Shown here in pieces: positions 14,054 through 21,263 of a stretch of 64,000 bases of DNA. Below the pieces are notes generated by a model. It had not been told where the DNA came from, ran no database searches, and saw only the letters and a list, made by a program, of their open reading frames with translations. How positions within the stretch are numbered: position 1 is the stretch's first letter; every line of letters begins with the position of its first letter. The stretch is from Euzebya rosea. GTDB lineage: Bacteria > Actinomycetota > Nitriliruptoria > Euzebyales > Euzebyaceae. Location of the stretch: contig NZ_PGDQ01000005.1 in the NCBI RefSeq assembly GCF_003073135.1, positions 124,001 to 188,000 of the forward strand. The letters run 5' to 3'. The translations under genes and the position numbers were made by a program.

Positions 14054-16450
14054 GTGCATCCCCCCGCCGACGCACCTACGGACGAGGCAGCCAGTCCGGA
14101 CGTGACCGCCGACGGCGGGGCGTTGCCCGTCCCCGCCGGTGACATCCCGCAGGGATCCCGCGCCGCCCGTCGCCAGTCGGGGGTCCGCGCCGTGCTCGCC
14201 CGCCTGCCGTTCGGCGACCTGGGCACACAGATCCCCGAGCCGGTCCAGCCGCTGGTCCAGGCGCTCAAGCGGTCCTCCTCGAGGGTCGACCTCAAGCTGA
14301 TCCTGAGGGCCTACGAGGTCGCCGACGCCGCCCACTCGGGGCAGAAGCGCAAGTCCGGCGAGCCCTACATCATCCACCCGATCGGGGTGGCGGAGATCCT
14401 GGCCGACCTCGGGGCAGACACCGCCACCATGTGTGCGGCCCTCCTGCACGACGTGGTCGAGGACACCGAGTGGACCCTCGACGACCTGCGCAACGAGTTC
14501 GGTGACGCCGCCGCCGCGCTGGTCGACGGGGTCACCAAGCTCGAGCGCGTCGCGGTGCAGTCCAAGGAGGAACAGCAGGCCGAGTCGCTGCGCAAGATGT
14601 TGCTGGCGATGGCCGACGACTACCGCGTCCTGCTGATCAAGCTGGCCGACCGCCTGCACAACATGCGGACGATCCACCACATGCCGCGGCACAAGCAGGA
14701 GGAGAAGGCCGCCGAGACCCTCTCCATCTACGCCCCGCTGGCCCATCGGCTGGGCATGCAGCAGTTCAAGTGGGAGCTGGAGGACCGGTCCTTCCAGTGC
14801 ATGCATCCCAAGCGGTACGACGAGATCAAGGCGATGGTGGCCGAGCGGCAGCCCGGCCGTGACGTCTACATCCAGCAGGTCCTCGCCGACGTCACCGAGC
14901 GGCTGCGGGCCGTGAAGATCCGCGCCCAGGTCACCGGCCGGCAGAAGCACTACTGGTCCATCTACGAGAAGATGGTCGTCCGCGGCAAGGAGTTCGACGA
15001 GATCTACGACCTGGTGGGCATCCGGGTCATCGTGGACTCCGTGAAGGACTGCTACGCCGCGCTCGGCACCCTCCATGCGGTCTGGCGCCCGGTTCCCGGG
15101 CGGTTCAAGGACTACATCGCCATGCCGAAGTTCAACCTCTACCAGTCGTTGCACACGACGGTGGTCGGTCCCGGCGGCAAGACGATGGAGGTGCAGATCC
15201 GCACCCACTCCATGCACCGCACCGCCGAGTTCGGTGTCGCGGCCCACTGGCGCTACAAGGAGACCAACCGCGCCGCGGGGGAAGGGGGCGGCGACGCCCA
15301 GTGGCTGGAGCACATGCTGGACATGGAGTCCTCCACCCGCGACTCACCGGGCGAGTTCATGCGCGGGGTCACCCTCGACCTGTACGCCGACGAGGTGTTC
15401 GTCTTCACCCCCGACGGCGACATCCGGCAGCTGCCCCGTGGGTCGACGCCCGTGGACTTCGCCTACGCCATCCACACCGAGGTCGGCCACCGCACCATCG
15501 GCGCCCGGGTGAACGACCGCCTCGTGCCCCTGGAGTACGAGCTGCGCAACGGCGAGACCGTCGAGGTGCTGCTGTCGTCGTCCAAGGACTCCGGCCCGTC
15601 GCGTGACTGGCTGGAGTTCGTCGGCTCGTCCCGGGCCCGCTCCAAGATCCGGGCGTGGTTCAGCCGCGAACGGCGCGAGGACGCGATCGATCGGGGTCGT
15701 GAGGACCTGCGCAAGGCGCTGTCGAAGTCCGGAAGGGGCTGGAAGCGGCTGATCCGCTCGCCCGAGCTGATGGAGGTCGCGCAGAACCACAACTACGCCG
15801 ACTTCGACTCCCTCTACCGGGCCATCGGCGACGGGCACATCACCGCCAAGGCCATCGCCCAGCAGCTCGGGCAGAAGCTGGCGGAGGCGGAGGCACCGCC
15901 GATCGCCGACGACGACGAGGACGCCTACTCCGCGCCCGCCGTGGTCGAGGAAGCTCCCCGGCGGTCCAGCGAGGCCGTCATCGTCGAGGGCATCGACGAC
16001 GTGCTGGTCACCCTCGCCCGCTGCTGCACGCCGGTGCCACGCGACGACATCATGGGCTTCGTGACCCGGGGGAGGGGCATCAGCGTCCACCGCACCGACT
16101 GCCCCAACGCCGCGTCGCTGCGGGCGCAGGACGACCGGCTGGTCGAGGTCCGCTGGAACACCCAGACCCCCGCGACGTTCCGCGTGACCGTCGACGTCGA
16201 GGCGCTGGACCGCAAGCACCTGCTCCGCGACATCACCACCGTGCTCGGCGACGAACACGTCAACATCCTGTCGGCCAACGTCACCACCAAGCGCGACCGG
16301 ATCGCCCTGCTGCGGTTCACCTTCGAGCTGGCCGACATCACCCACTTCGACCACGTCATCCGCCAGGTCAAGCGGGTGGAGAGCGTCTACGACGCCTACC
16401 GCGTCATCCCTCGCGCCGCCGGTGGCGGACGGGTGTCCGAGGACCAGTAG
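14054..16450 (+). CDS. rel: Bifunctional (p)ppGpp synthetase/hydrolase (RelA/SpoT family)
   Basis: A 798-residue (or 828 if started at 13964) long-form stringent-response enzyme. After a Pro/Asp-rich disordered leader come the HD hydrolase domain with LLHDVVEDT (about 135-143), then the synthetase domain with FKDYIAMPKFNLYQSLHT (about 352-370) and EVQIRTHSMH. The TGS domain starts at EVFVFTPDGDIRQLPRG, followed by helical and zinc-finger-like CCTPVPRDDI regions and a C-terminal ACT domain (TFRVTVDVEALDRK). Both catalytic domains look intact, so it should make and degrade (p)ppGpp. It follows apt in the canonical order. The start is uncertain: GTG 14054 is the first standard codon, but a strong ribosome-binding site stands 5' of ACG at 13964. 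Confidence 0.95.
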   Translation: MHPPADAPTDEAASPDVTADGGALPVPAGDIPQGSRAARRQSGVRAVLARLPFGDLGTQIPEPVQPLVQALKRSSSRVDLKLILRAYEVADAAHSGQKRKSGEPYIIHPIGVAEILADLGADTATMCAALLHDVVEDTEWTLDDLRNEFGDAAAALVDGVTKLERVAVQSKEEQQAESLRKMLLAMADDYRVLLIKLADRLHNMRTIHHMPRHKQEEKAAETLSIYAPLAHRLGMQQFKWELEDRSFQCMHPKRYDEIKAMVAERQPGRDVYIQQVLADVTERLRAVKIRAQVTGRQKHYWSIYEKMVVRGKEFDEIYDLVGIRVIVDSVKDCYAALGTLHAVWRPVPGRFKDYIAMPKFNLYQSLHTTVVGPGGKTMEVQIRTHSMHRTAEFGVAAHWRYKETNRAAGEGGGDAQWLEHMLDMESSTRDSPGEFMRGVTLDLYADEVFVFTPDGDIRQLPRGSTPVDFAYAIHTEVGHRTIGARVNDRLVPLEYELRNGETVEVLLSSSKDSGPSRDWLEFVGSSRARSKIRAWFSRERREDAIDRGREDLRKALSKSGRGWKRLIRSPELMEVAQNHNYADFDSLYRAIGDGHITAKAIAQQLGQKLAEAEAPPIADDDEDAYSAPAVVEEAPRRSSEAVIVEGIDDVLVTLARCCTPVPRDDIMGFVTRGRGISVHRTDCPNAASLRAQDDRLVEVRWNTQTPATFRVTVDVEALDRKHLLRDITTVLGDEHVNILSANVTTKRDRIALLRFTFELADITHFDHVIRQVKRVESVYDAYRVIPRAAGGGRVSEDQ

Positions 16451-16563
16451 CGCCGCAGCCACGTCGTCCACGATCCCGAACAAACGGTTCGCTAACGGTC
16501 GACTGCCATCCTTCGCGCCACCGAGCCCAGACGGACTCGGCCAACACGAAGGGACGCAGTCGA

Positions 16564-17433
16564 ATGAACGCAGTCATGTCCGAACGGCGCCTGGGGTATC
16601 ACACCCGGGCCGCATCAAGTCTCCTGTTGGTCGCGCTGGTCCTGCTGCTGCCGATGACCCCTGCGGCGGCGAAGCAGGACCACAAGGTCGACGTGTGCCA
16701 CCGCGACGGTGACGCCTTCACGCTCATCCGCGTGTCGGACCGTGGCAACGCCGTCGAGGCACACCGCGACCACGGGGACGCGCTGCCGGGCGACCCGGTG
16801 CCCGGGGATCCCACGATGGTCCTCGACGAGGCGTGCCAGCCCACGTCGATCGACGACGACGGCGACGGCGTGCCGAACGGCGATGACAACTGTCCTGGGG
16901 TGGCCAACGCCGATCAGCTCGACCGCTTCGGTTCCAGCGACGGCGACGTGTGCGAGCGCGACGCCAACGACAACGGGGTCCCGGACGTCTCCGAGGCCAA
17001 CATCTGCGTCCACGTGAACGGGACACTGTTGACGGGCACCGGCACAGCCACCTGTTCGTCGGACCGAACCGGCATCGCCATCGCCGAGGGCGACAGCGCC
17101 GATGCATGGGCCGTCGGCGGATCCGACAACCTGGCCCGGGCGATCGGCCCGCGTGCCACGGCGTGGGCGCTCACCGGCGACCGCAACACCGCGCTGGCCC
17201 GCGGCGCCGACGCCCACGCCCAGGCAGCGCAGGGCGACGACAACGTCGCGGAGGTCCGCGACAGCGCCAGCGGATCGGCATCGGCGATCGACGGCGATCG
17301 CAACACCGCGATCGTGGAGAACGGTGCACACGCGGCGGATGCGTCAGGCGGCAACGACAACTACGCCTACGCCGGCTCCCCCGGATGTCACGCCCACACC
17401 GTCGGCGTCAGCAACGCCAGCGTCACCTGCTGA
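16564..17433 (+). CDS. Secreted repeat protein with thrombospondin type 3-like calcium motif
   Basis: A 289-residue exported protein of unknown function. A Sec signal peptide (about 1-36) ends in TPAAAK. Next is a conserved-looking module VDVCHRDGDAFTLIRVS...EAHRDHGD (about 41-71). A thrombospondin type 3-like stretch (DDDGDGVPNGDDNCPG, NDNGVPD) would bind calcium. The C-terminal half is made of degenerate roughly 20-residue units built on GD-N-A patterns (GGSDNLARA, TGDRNTALA, QGDDNVAEV, DGDRNTAIV, GGNDNYAYA), suggestive of a beta-roll or beta-solenoid. Conserved Cys residues at both ends may be disulfide bonded. It stands alone; its terminator-like palindrome overlaps the next gene's promoter. 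Confidence 0.75.
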   Translation: MNAVMSERRLGYHTRAASSLLLVALVLLLPMTPAAAKQDHKVDVCHRDGDAFTLIRVSDRGNAVEAHRDHGDALPGDPVPGDPTMVLDEACQPTSIDDDGDGVPNGDDNCPGVANADQLDRFGSSDGDVCERDANDNGVPDVSEANICVHVNGTLLTGTGTATCSSDRTGIAIAEGDSADAWAVGGSDNLARAIGPRATAWALTGDRNTALARGADAHAQAAQGDDNVAEVRDSASGSASAIDGDRNTAIVENGAHAADASGGNDNYAYAGSPGCHAHTVGVSNASVTC

Positions 17434-17466
17434 CGGGCGACCACCCCGGCAGCGGTCGTGCACGTG

Positions 17467-17493
17467 GGGCCCCGCAGGTAGCCTGCGGGGCCC
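17467..17493. promoter_or_regulatory. Perfect 27-bp palindrome abutting a start codon, with -10 hexamer inside
   Basis: Arms GGGCCCCGCAGG (17467-17478) and CCTGCGGGGCCC (17482-17493) are perfectly complementary around TAG. The last base touches the ATG at 17494. The hexamer TAGCCT (17479-17484) lies 9 nt before that ATG, the leaderless spacing. It may serve as terminator of the preceding gene, operator of the next, or both. Confidence 0.65.
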
Positions 17494-18228
17494 ATGGCTT
17501 CCGACACCACCTTCGTCGACGTGCTCACCCTCGGCATCTGGCAGGCCAACTGCTACATCGTCGGTGACTCCGAACGCGGGACCGCGTTCGTGGTCGACCC
17601 CGGACAGGACGGGGAGGGGCCGGTCACCAAGGCCCTCGCCGCCCGCGGGGTGACCTGCGAGGCGATCCTGCTGACCCACGCCCACCTCGACCACCTGTGG
17701 TCGGCGCCGGAGCTGGCGCGCAGCCTGGACGTCGGCGTGCGCATGCACGAGGAGGACCGCTGGCTGTGGGACGAGCCGGGCGCCGGCATCGGCGCGGCGC
17801 CGGGCAACCTCGAGGCCCAGTTCGGCCTGGTCTGGGACCCGCCGCACGAGCGGCTGGAGACCTTCCGCGACGACCACACCATGACCATCGCCGGCATGCA
17901 GGTCGACGTGCGCCACACCCCCGGCCACACACCCGGGTCGTCGGTCTTCATCACCGAGGACCTCGGCGACGCCCCGGTCATGATCTCCGGAGACCTGATC
18001 TTCGCCGGGTCCGTGGGCCGTACCGACTTCCTGCGCGGGTCGTGGGAGGAGGAGGCCCGGTCCATCCACCGGGTCGTCCTGCCCCAGCCCGACGACATGC
18101 GCATCGTCTCGGGCCACGGCCCCGAGACCACCGTCGGCGCCGAGCGGCGCCAGAACCCGTTCGTGCACCAGATCATGGCGGATCTGGGCAGCCCGGAACC
18201 GGTCATGAAGCAGAGGCGTGGACTGTGA
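17494..18228 (+). CDS. MBL-fold metallohydrolase (glyoxalase II-like)
   Basis: A 244-residue cytoplasmic metallo-beta-lactamase-fold hydrolase. The metal motif THAHLDH gives His62, His64, Asp66 and His67. Further ligands are in DVRHTPGHTPGS, ISGDLIF and the late SGHGPETTVG, so the two-metal site looks complete. Enzymes of this group hydrolyse thioesters such as S-lactoylglutathione or analogous mycothiol/bacillithiol adducts; which one is not visible. In many bacteria a gene of this type precedes hisS, as it does here: the stop overlaps the hisS GTG by 4 bases, so they form an operon. Confidence 0.88.
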   Translation: MASDTTFVDVLTLGIWQANCYIVGDSERGTAFVVDPGQDGEGPVTKALAARGVTCEAILLTHAHLDHLWSAPELARSLDVGVRMHEEDRWLWDEPGAGIGAAPGNLEAQFGLVWDPPHERLETFRDDHTMTIAGMQVDVRHTPGHTPGSSVFITEDLGDAPVMISGDLIFAGSVGRTDFLRGSWEEEARSIHRVVLPQPDDMRIVSGHGPETTVGAERRQNPFVHQIMADLGSPEPVMKQRRGL

Positions 18229-19478
18229 GCATCCCCGACGGCGTCAAGGGCGCCCCCGACCGACTGCCCCCCGAGGCCGCCGCGTTCGACGCGGTCGAGC
18301 AGGCGTTCCTCCGGACCGCCCTCACCTACGGCTACCAGCGGATCCGCACCCCCGTCTTCGAGCACACCGAGGTGTTCTCCCGCGGCGTCGGTGCCTCCAC
18401 CGACATCGTCAACAAGGAGATGTACACCTTCACCGACCGGGGTGACCGGTCGTTGACGCTCCGCCCCGAGGCGACCGCCGGCATCATGCGCGCGGCGCTG
18501 GAGGGTGGCGTGCCCAAGGCAGGCGGGCTGCCGCTGAAGATCTCCTGGGCAGGGGAGTGCTTCCGGGCCGAGAACGTCCAGAAGGGCCGCCAGCGCATGT
18601 TCACCCAGGTGGACGTCGAAGCGCTCGGCACCGACGACCCGATGGTCGACGCCGAGTTGGTCCTGCTGGGCTGGGAGGCGCTGAAGGCCGCCGGCTGCGG
18701 CGAGGTCACCCTGCTGATGAACAACCTCGGCGACCCCGAGGACCGGCCCGGCTACCACGAGGTGCTCAACGCCTACCTCGACGGGGTCGGCGACCTGCCG
18801 GCGGAGGTGGAGGAGCGCCGGGCGATCAACCCGCTGCGCGCCTTCGACTCCAAGGCGCCCGGCATGGCCGAGGTCATGGACGCCGCCCCGCTGCTGCGCG
18901 ACCACGTCAACGCCGACGCCAAGGCCCACTACGAGGAGGTCTGCGGGCTGCTGGCCGACGCCGGCATCCCCATCACCCAGGACCCCCGCCTGGTGCGCGG
19001 GCTGGACTACTACACCCGCACGACCTTCGAGTACCAGGTGTCGACGCTGGGTGCCCAGTCCGCCGTCGGCGGCGGCGGCCGCTACGACGGCCTCGCCGAG
19101 CAGCTCGGCTATCCCGACCGGTTCCCCGGCATCGGGCTGGCCCTCGGCGTGGACCGCACGCTGCTGGCCATCACCGACGGCGCCACCCCCGACGCCGCAC
19201 AGCGGGTCCGCTGCTTCGTGGTCCCGGCCACCGACGACGTCCGCCCGGCCGCGTTCGCGCTGGTCACCCGGCTGCGTCGCGAGGGCATCACCGCCGACAT
19301 CGGCGCCGACCGACGACGGGCTCGCGCCCAGTTCAAGGCCGCCGACCGCGCCGGCGCCGACTTCGCCCTCGTGCTCGGCCCCGACGAGGTCGCCCAGCAG
19401 GCCGTCACCGTCAAGGACCTCCGCTCGGGCGAGCAGACCCTGGTCCCCGAGGCCGAGCTGCTGGCCCACGTCCGCTGA
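18225..19478 (+). CDS. hisS: Histidine--tRNA ligase
   Basis: A 417-residue class II aminoacyl-tRNA synthetase, normal for bacterial HisRS. Motif 1 lies around TPVFEHTEVFSRGVG and motif 2 around LRPEATAGIMRA with the following GECFRAENVQKGRQRMFTQ. The histidine-specific motif is RLVRGLDYYTRTTFE, and motif 3 is FPGIGLALGVDR. The C-terminal anticodon-binding domain begins near RCFVVPATDD. GTG at 18225 overlaps the preceding stop (GTGA). The longer open frame upstream lies inside the MBL gene and was rejected. Confidence 0.96.
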   Translation: MSIPDGVKGAPDRLPPEAAAFDAVEQAFLRTALTYGYQRIRTPVFEHTEVFSRGVGASTDIVNKEMYTFTDRGDRSLTLRPEATAGIMRAALEGGVPKAGGLPLKISWAGECFRAENVQKGRQRMFTQVDVEALGTDDPMVDAELVLLGWEALKAAGCGEVTLLMNNLGDPEDRPGYHEVLNAYLDGVGDLPAEVEERRAINPLRAFDSKAPGMAEVMDAAPLLRDHVNADAKAHYEEVCGLLADAGIPITQDPRLVRGLDYYTRTTFEYQVSTLGAQSAVGGGGRYDGLAEQLGYPDRFPGIGLALGVDRTLLAITDGATPDAAQRVRCFVVPATDDVRPAAFALVTRLRREGITADIGADRRRARAQFKAADRAGADFALVLGPDEVAQQAVTVKDLRSGEQTLVPEAELLAHVR

Positions 19479-19484
19479 CGCTTC

Positions 19485-19490
19485 TACGGT
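19485..19490 (+). promoter_or_regulatory. -10-like hexamer (TACGGT) close to the start at 19497
   Basis: TACGGT lies 6 nt before the ATG, just after the hisS stop. Spacing is at the short end of the leaderless pattern. Confidence 0.35.
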
Positions 19491-19496
19491 GAGGCC

Positions 19497-20297
19497 ATGA
19501 CCACGCTGTCCATGACCCCGCCGTCGATGCCGGTCGTCCTCGCCCAGTCCTCCGACGACTTCGCCGCCCTCGGGGTGGTGTTCGCCCTGTTCGGGCTGGT
19601 GATGCTGGCCGTCGCGATCCTGATGGTGGTGGCGGCGTGGAAGGTCTTCGCCAAGGCCGGCTACGAGGGCTGGGAGGCGCTGCTGCCGTACCACAACCTC
19701 CTCGTGGGGCTGGAGATCGCCGGTCGGCCGCGGGTCTGGTCGCTGTTCCCGATCGTCGGGGCGTTCGTGCTGATCCTGCCGTTCATCGGTCCCCTCGTCT
19801 GGCTCGTCGGGGGCGTGGCGCTCGCGGTCGTCGTCGGCATGGACTTCGCGAGGTCCTTCGGCAAGGACACCGGCTTCGGCGTGGGCCTGGCCCTGCTGCC
19901 GTTCGTGTTCCTGCCGATCCTGGCGTTCGGTGACGCCCGGTACCTGGGGCCGGCAGGACCCGAGGGGTACCAGCGAGGCGGGACCGGCGCACCGCCCGTC
20001 CCGGAGTGGGGTCCGCCCGGGCCGGGGGCGTGGGGCACCCCTGCGCCGCCCGCCCCGAGTGTCGGCTGGGGGCAGGACCCCGGCTGGGGCCAGGACGCCG
20101 GGTACGGCCAGACCCCGGGGTGGGGTCAGCCGCCCAGCCAGGATCCGGGCTGGGGTCAGCAGCCGGGTCAGGATGTGGGCTGGGGCCAGCAGCCGGGCCA
20201 GGACGCGGGGTGGGGGCAGCCCCCCGGCCAGGACGCGGGCTGGGGCCAGCAGCCCGGTCAGGACGGACCACCCTCGCCGGAGGACTGGAACCGCTGA
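19497..20297 (+). CDS. DUF5684-like membrane protein with GWGQ-repeat tail (paralogue 1)
   Basis: A 266-residue membrane protein. About four hydrophobic segments lie within residues 20-150. The domain signature is a WKVFAKAGYEGWEALLPYHN stretch in the first loop, then FARSFGKDTGFGVGLALLPFVFLPILAFGDARYLGP, resembling DUF5684. The last about 100 residues are a soluble tail of near-repeats such as DPGWGQ and QQPGQDAGWGQ, rich in Gly, Pro, Gln, Trp and Asp. The function of the domain is unknown; family members often sit near signal peptidases or have tails of low complexity. A second copy at 20417 shares the same domain and a similar tail, so this is a local duplication with divergent repeats. 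Confidence 0.75.
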   Translation: MTTLSMTPPSMPVVLAQSSDDFAALGVVFALFGLVMLAVAILMVVAAWKVFAKAGYEGWEALLPYHNLLVGLEIAGRPRVWSLFPIVGAFVLILPFIGPLVWLVGGVALAVVVGMDFARSFGKDTGFGVGLALLPFVFLPILAFGDARYLGPAGPEGYQRGGTGAPPVPEWGPPGPGAWGTPAPPAPSVGWGQDPGWGQDAGYGQTPGWGQPPSQDPGWGQQPGQDVGWGQQPGQDAGWGQPPGQDAGWGQQPGQDGPPSPEDWNR

Positions 20298-20358
20298 CCC
20301 TCCTTCGCGGAGTGGTGAGGTCTCGTCACGGATGGTCACCTCATCCGACGGCAGGGCC

Positions 20359-20393
20359 TATCCTCAACGCACGTTGCGGGGGCTGAGCCCCGC
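20359..20393 (+). promoter_or_regulatory. -10 hexamer (TATCCT) and leader hairpin of paralogue 2
   Basis: TATCCT (20359-20364) is followed by a stem with arms GCGGGG (20376-20381) and CCCCGC (20388-20393) in the predicted leader. A GAGGGA ribosome-binding site then precedes the ATG at 20417. Confidence 0.4.
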
Positions 20394-20416
20394 GCCACCG
20401 TCTCGAGGGAACCCAC

Positions 20417-21253
20417 ATGCACGCTCCAGTCCTGGCCCAGTCCAGCGATGCCGCCGCCGCCGGCATCATCATCGTCGCCGTCGTCATCGGCCTGGCGATC
20501 CTCGGCTTCATGATCGCCACCTTCTGGAAGATCTTCGAGAAGGCCGGCGAGGACGGCTGGAAGGCGATCATCCCGATCTACAACCAGGTCGTGATCCTCC
20601 AGATCATCGGCCGCCCAATGTGGTGGATCGCGTTCTTCGTCGCCCAGCTCGTCCCGATCCTCAACCTGATCGCATGGATCCCGGCGCTGGTCTTCTCCGT
20701 CATCATGATGATCGACCTGGCGAAGTCCTTCGGGAAGGACACCGGCTTCGGCGTGGGCCTGGCGTTCCTGCCCTTCGTCTTCGGGCCGATCCTGGCCTTC
20801 GGGGACGCCCGCTATCTCGGCCCGGCCGGCCCCGAACCGCGCCCCGGCTACGCCAACCTCGGTGGCGGCGGATACGGCCAGCAGGGGTTCGCCGCAGGTG
20901 GCTACCAGCCGCCGCAGCAGTGGGGCCAGCCCGACCCCTACGGCCAGCAGCCGCAGCAGTGGGGCCAGCAGCCCGACGCCTACGGCCAGCCGCAGGCACC
21001 CCAGTGGGGCCAGCCGGCCCAGCCCGACCAGCCCGGCCAGCAGGGCGGGTGGGGCCAGGCGCCGGCGCAGCCGCAGCAGGACTGGGGACAGCCGGCGCAG
21101 CCCGACCAGCCCGGCCAGCAGGGCGGATGGGGCCAGCCGCCGGCGCAGCCGCAGCAGGGCTGGGGTCAGCCGTCGCAGCCCGAACAGGGTGGATGGGGCC
21201 AGTCCGACCAGCAGGGCGACGACCAGGGATACCCGCCGCCGCCCGTCAGCTGA
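20417..21253 (+). CDS. DUF5684-like membrane protein with WGQ/QPxQP-repeat tail (paralogue 2)
   Basis: A 278-residue paralogue of the preceding gene. Hydrophobic segments at about 12-36, 63-95 and 105-130 enclose WKIFEKAGEDGWKAIIPIYN and LAKSFGKDTGFGVGLAFLPFVFGPILAFGDARYLGP, almost identical to the upstream protein. The tail from about 145 onward is repeats of WGQPAQPDQPGQQGG and WGQ-x-PAQPQQ type, without charged anchors. The two membrane domains are much more alike than the tails, so the tails evolve by repeat turnover. Function is unknown. The gene has its own promoter-like sequence and is convergent with the EAL-protein gene, whose end lies 10 bases away. Confidence 0.75.
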   Translation: MHAPVLAQSSDAAAAGIIIVAVVIGLAILGFMIATFWKIFEKAGEDGWKAIIPIYNQVVILQIIGRPMWWIAFFVAQLVPILNLIAWIPALVFSVIMMIDLAKSFGKDTGFGVGLAFLPFVFGPILAFGDARYLGPAGPEPRPGYANLGGGGYGQQGFAAGGYQPPQQWGQPDPYGQQPQQWGQQPDAYGQPQAPQWGQPAQPDQPGQQGGWGQAPAQPQQDWGQPAQPDQPGQQGGWGQPPAQPQQGWGQPSQPEQGGWGQSDQQGDDQGYPPPPVS

Positions 21254-21263
21254 TCGTCAGCCG

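Noticed and set aside
17553-20339. A 928-codon minus-strand open frame
   Set aside because: Antisense to the MBL hydrolase, hisS and the first DUF5684-like gene; composition typical of shadow frames.
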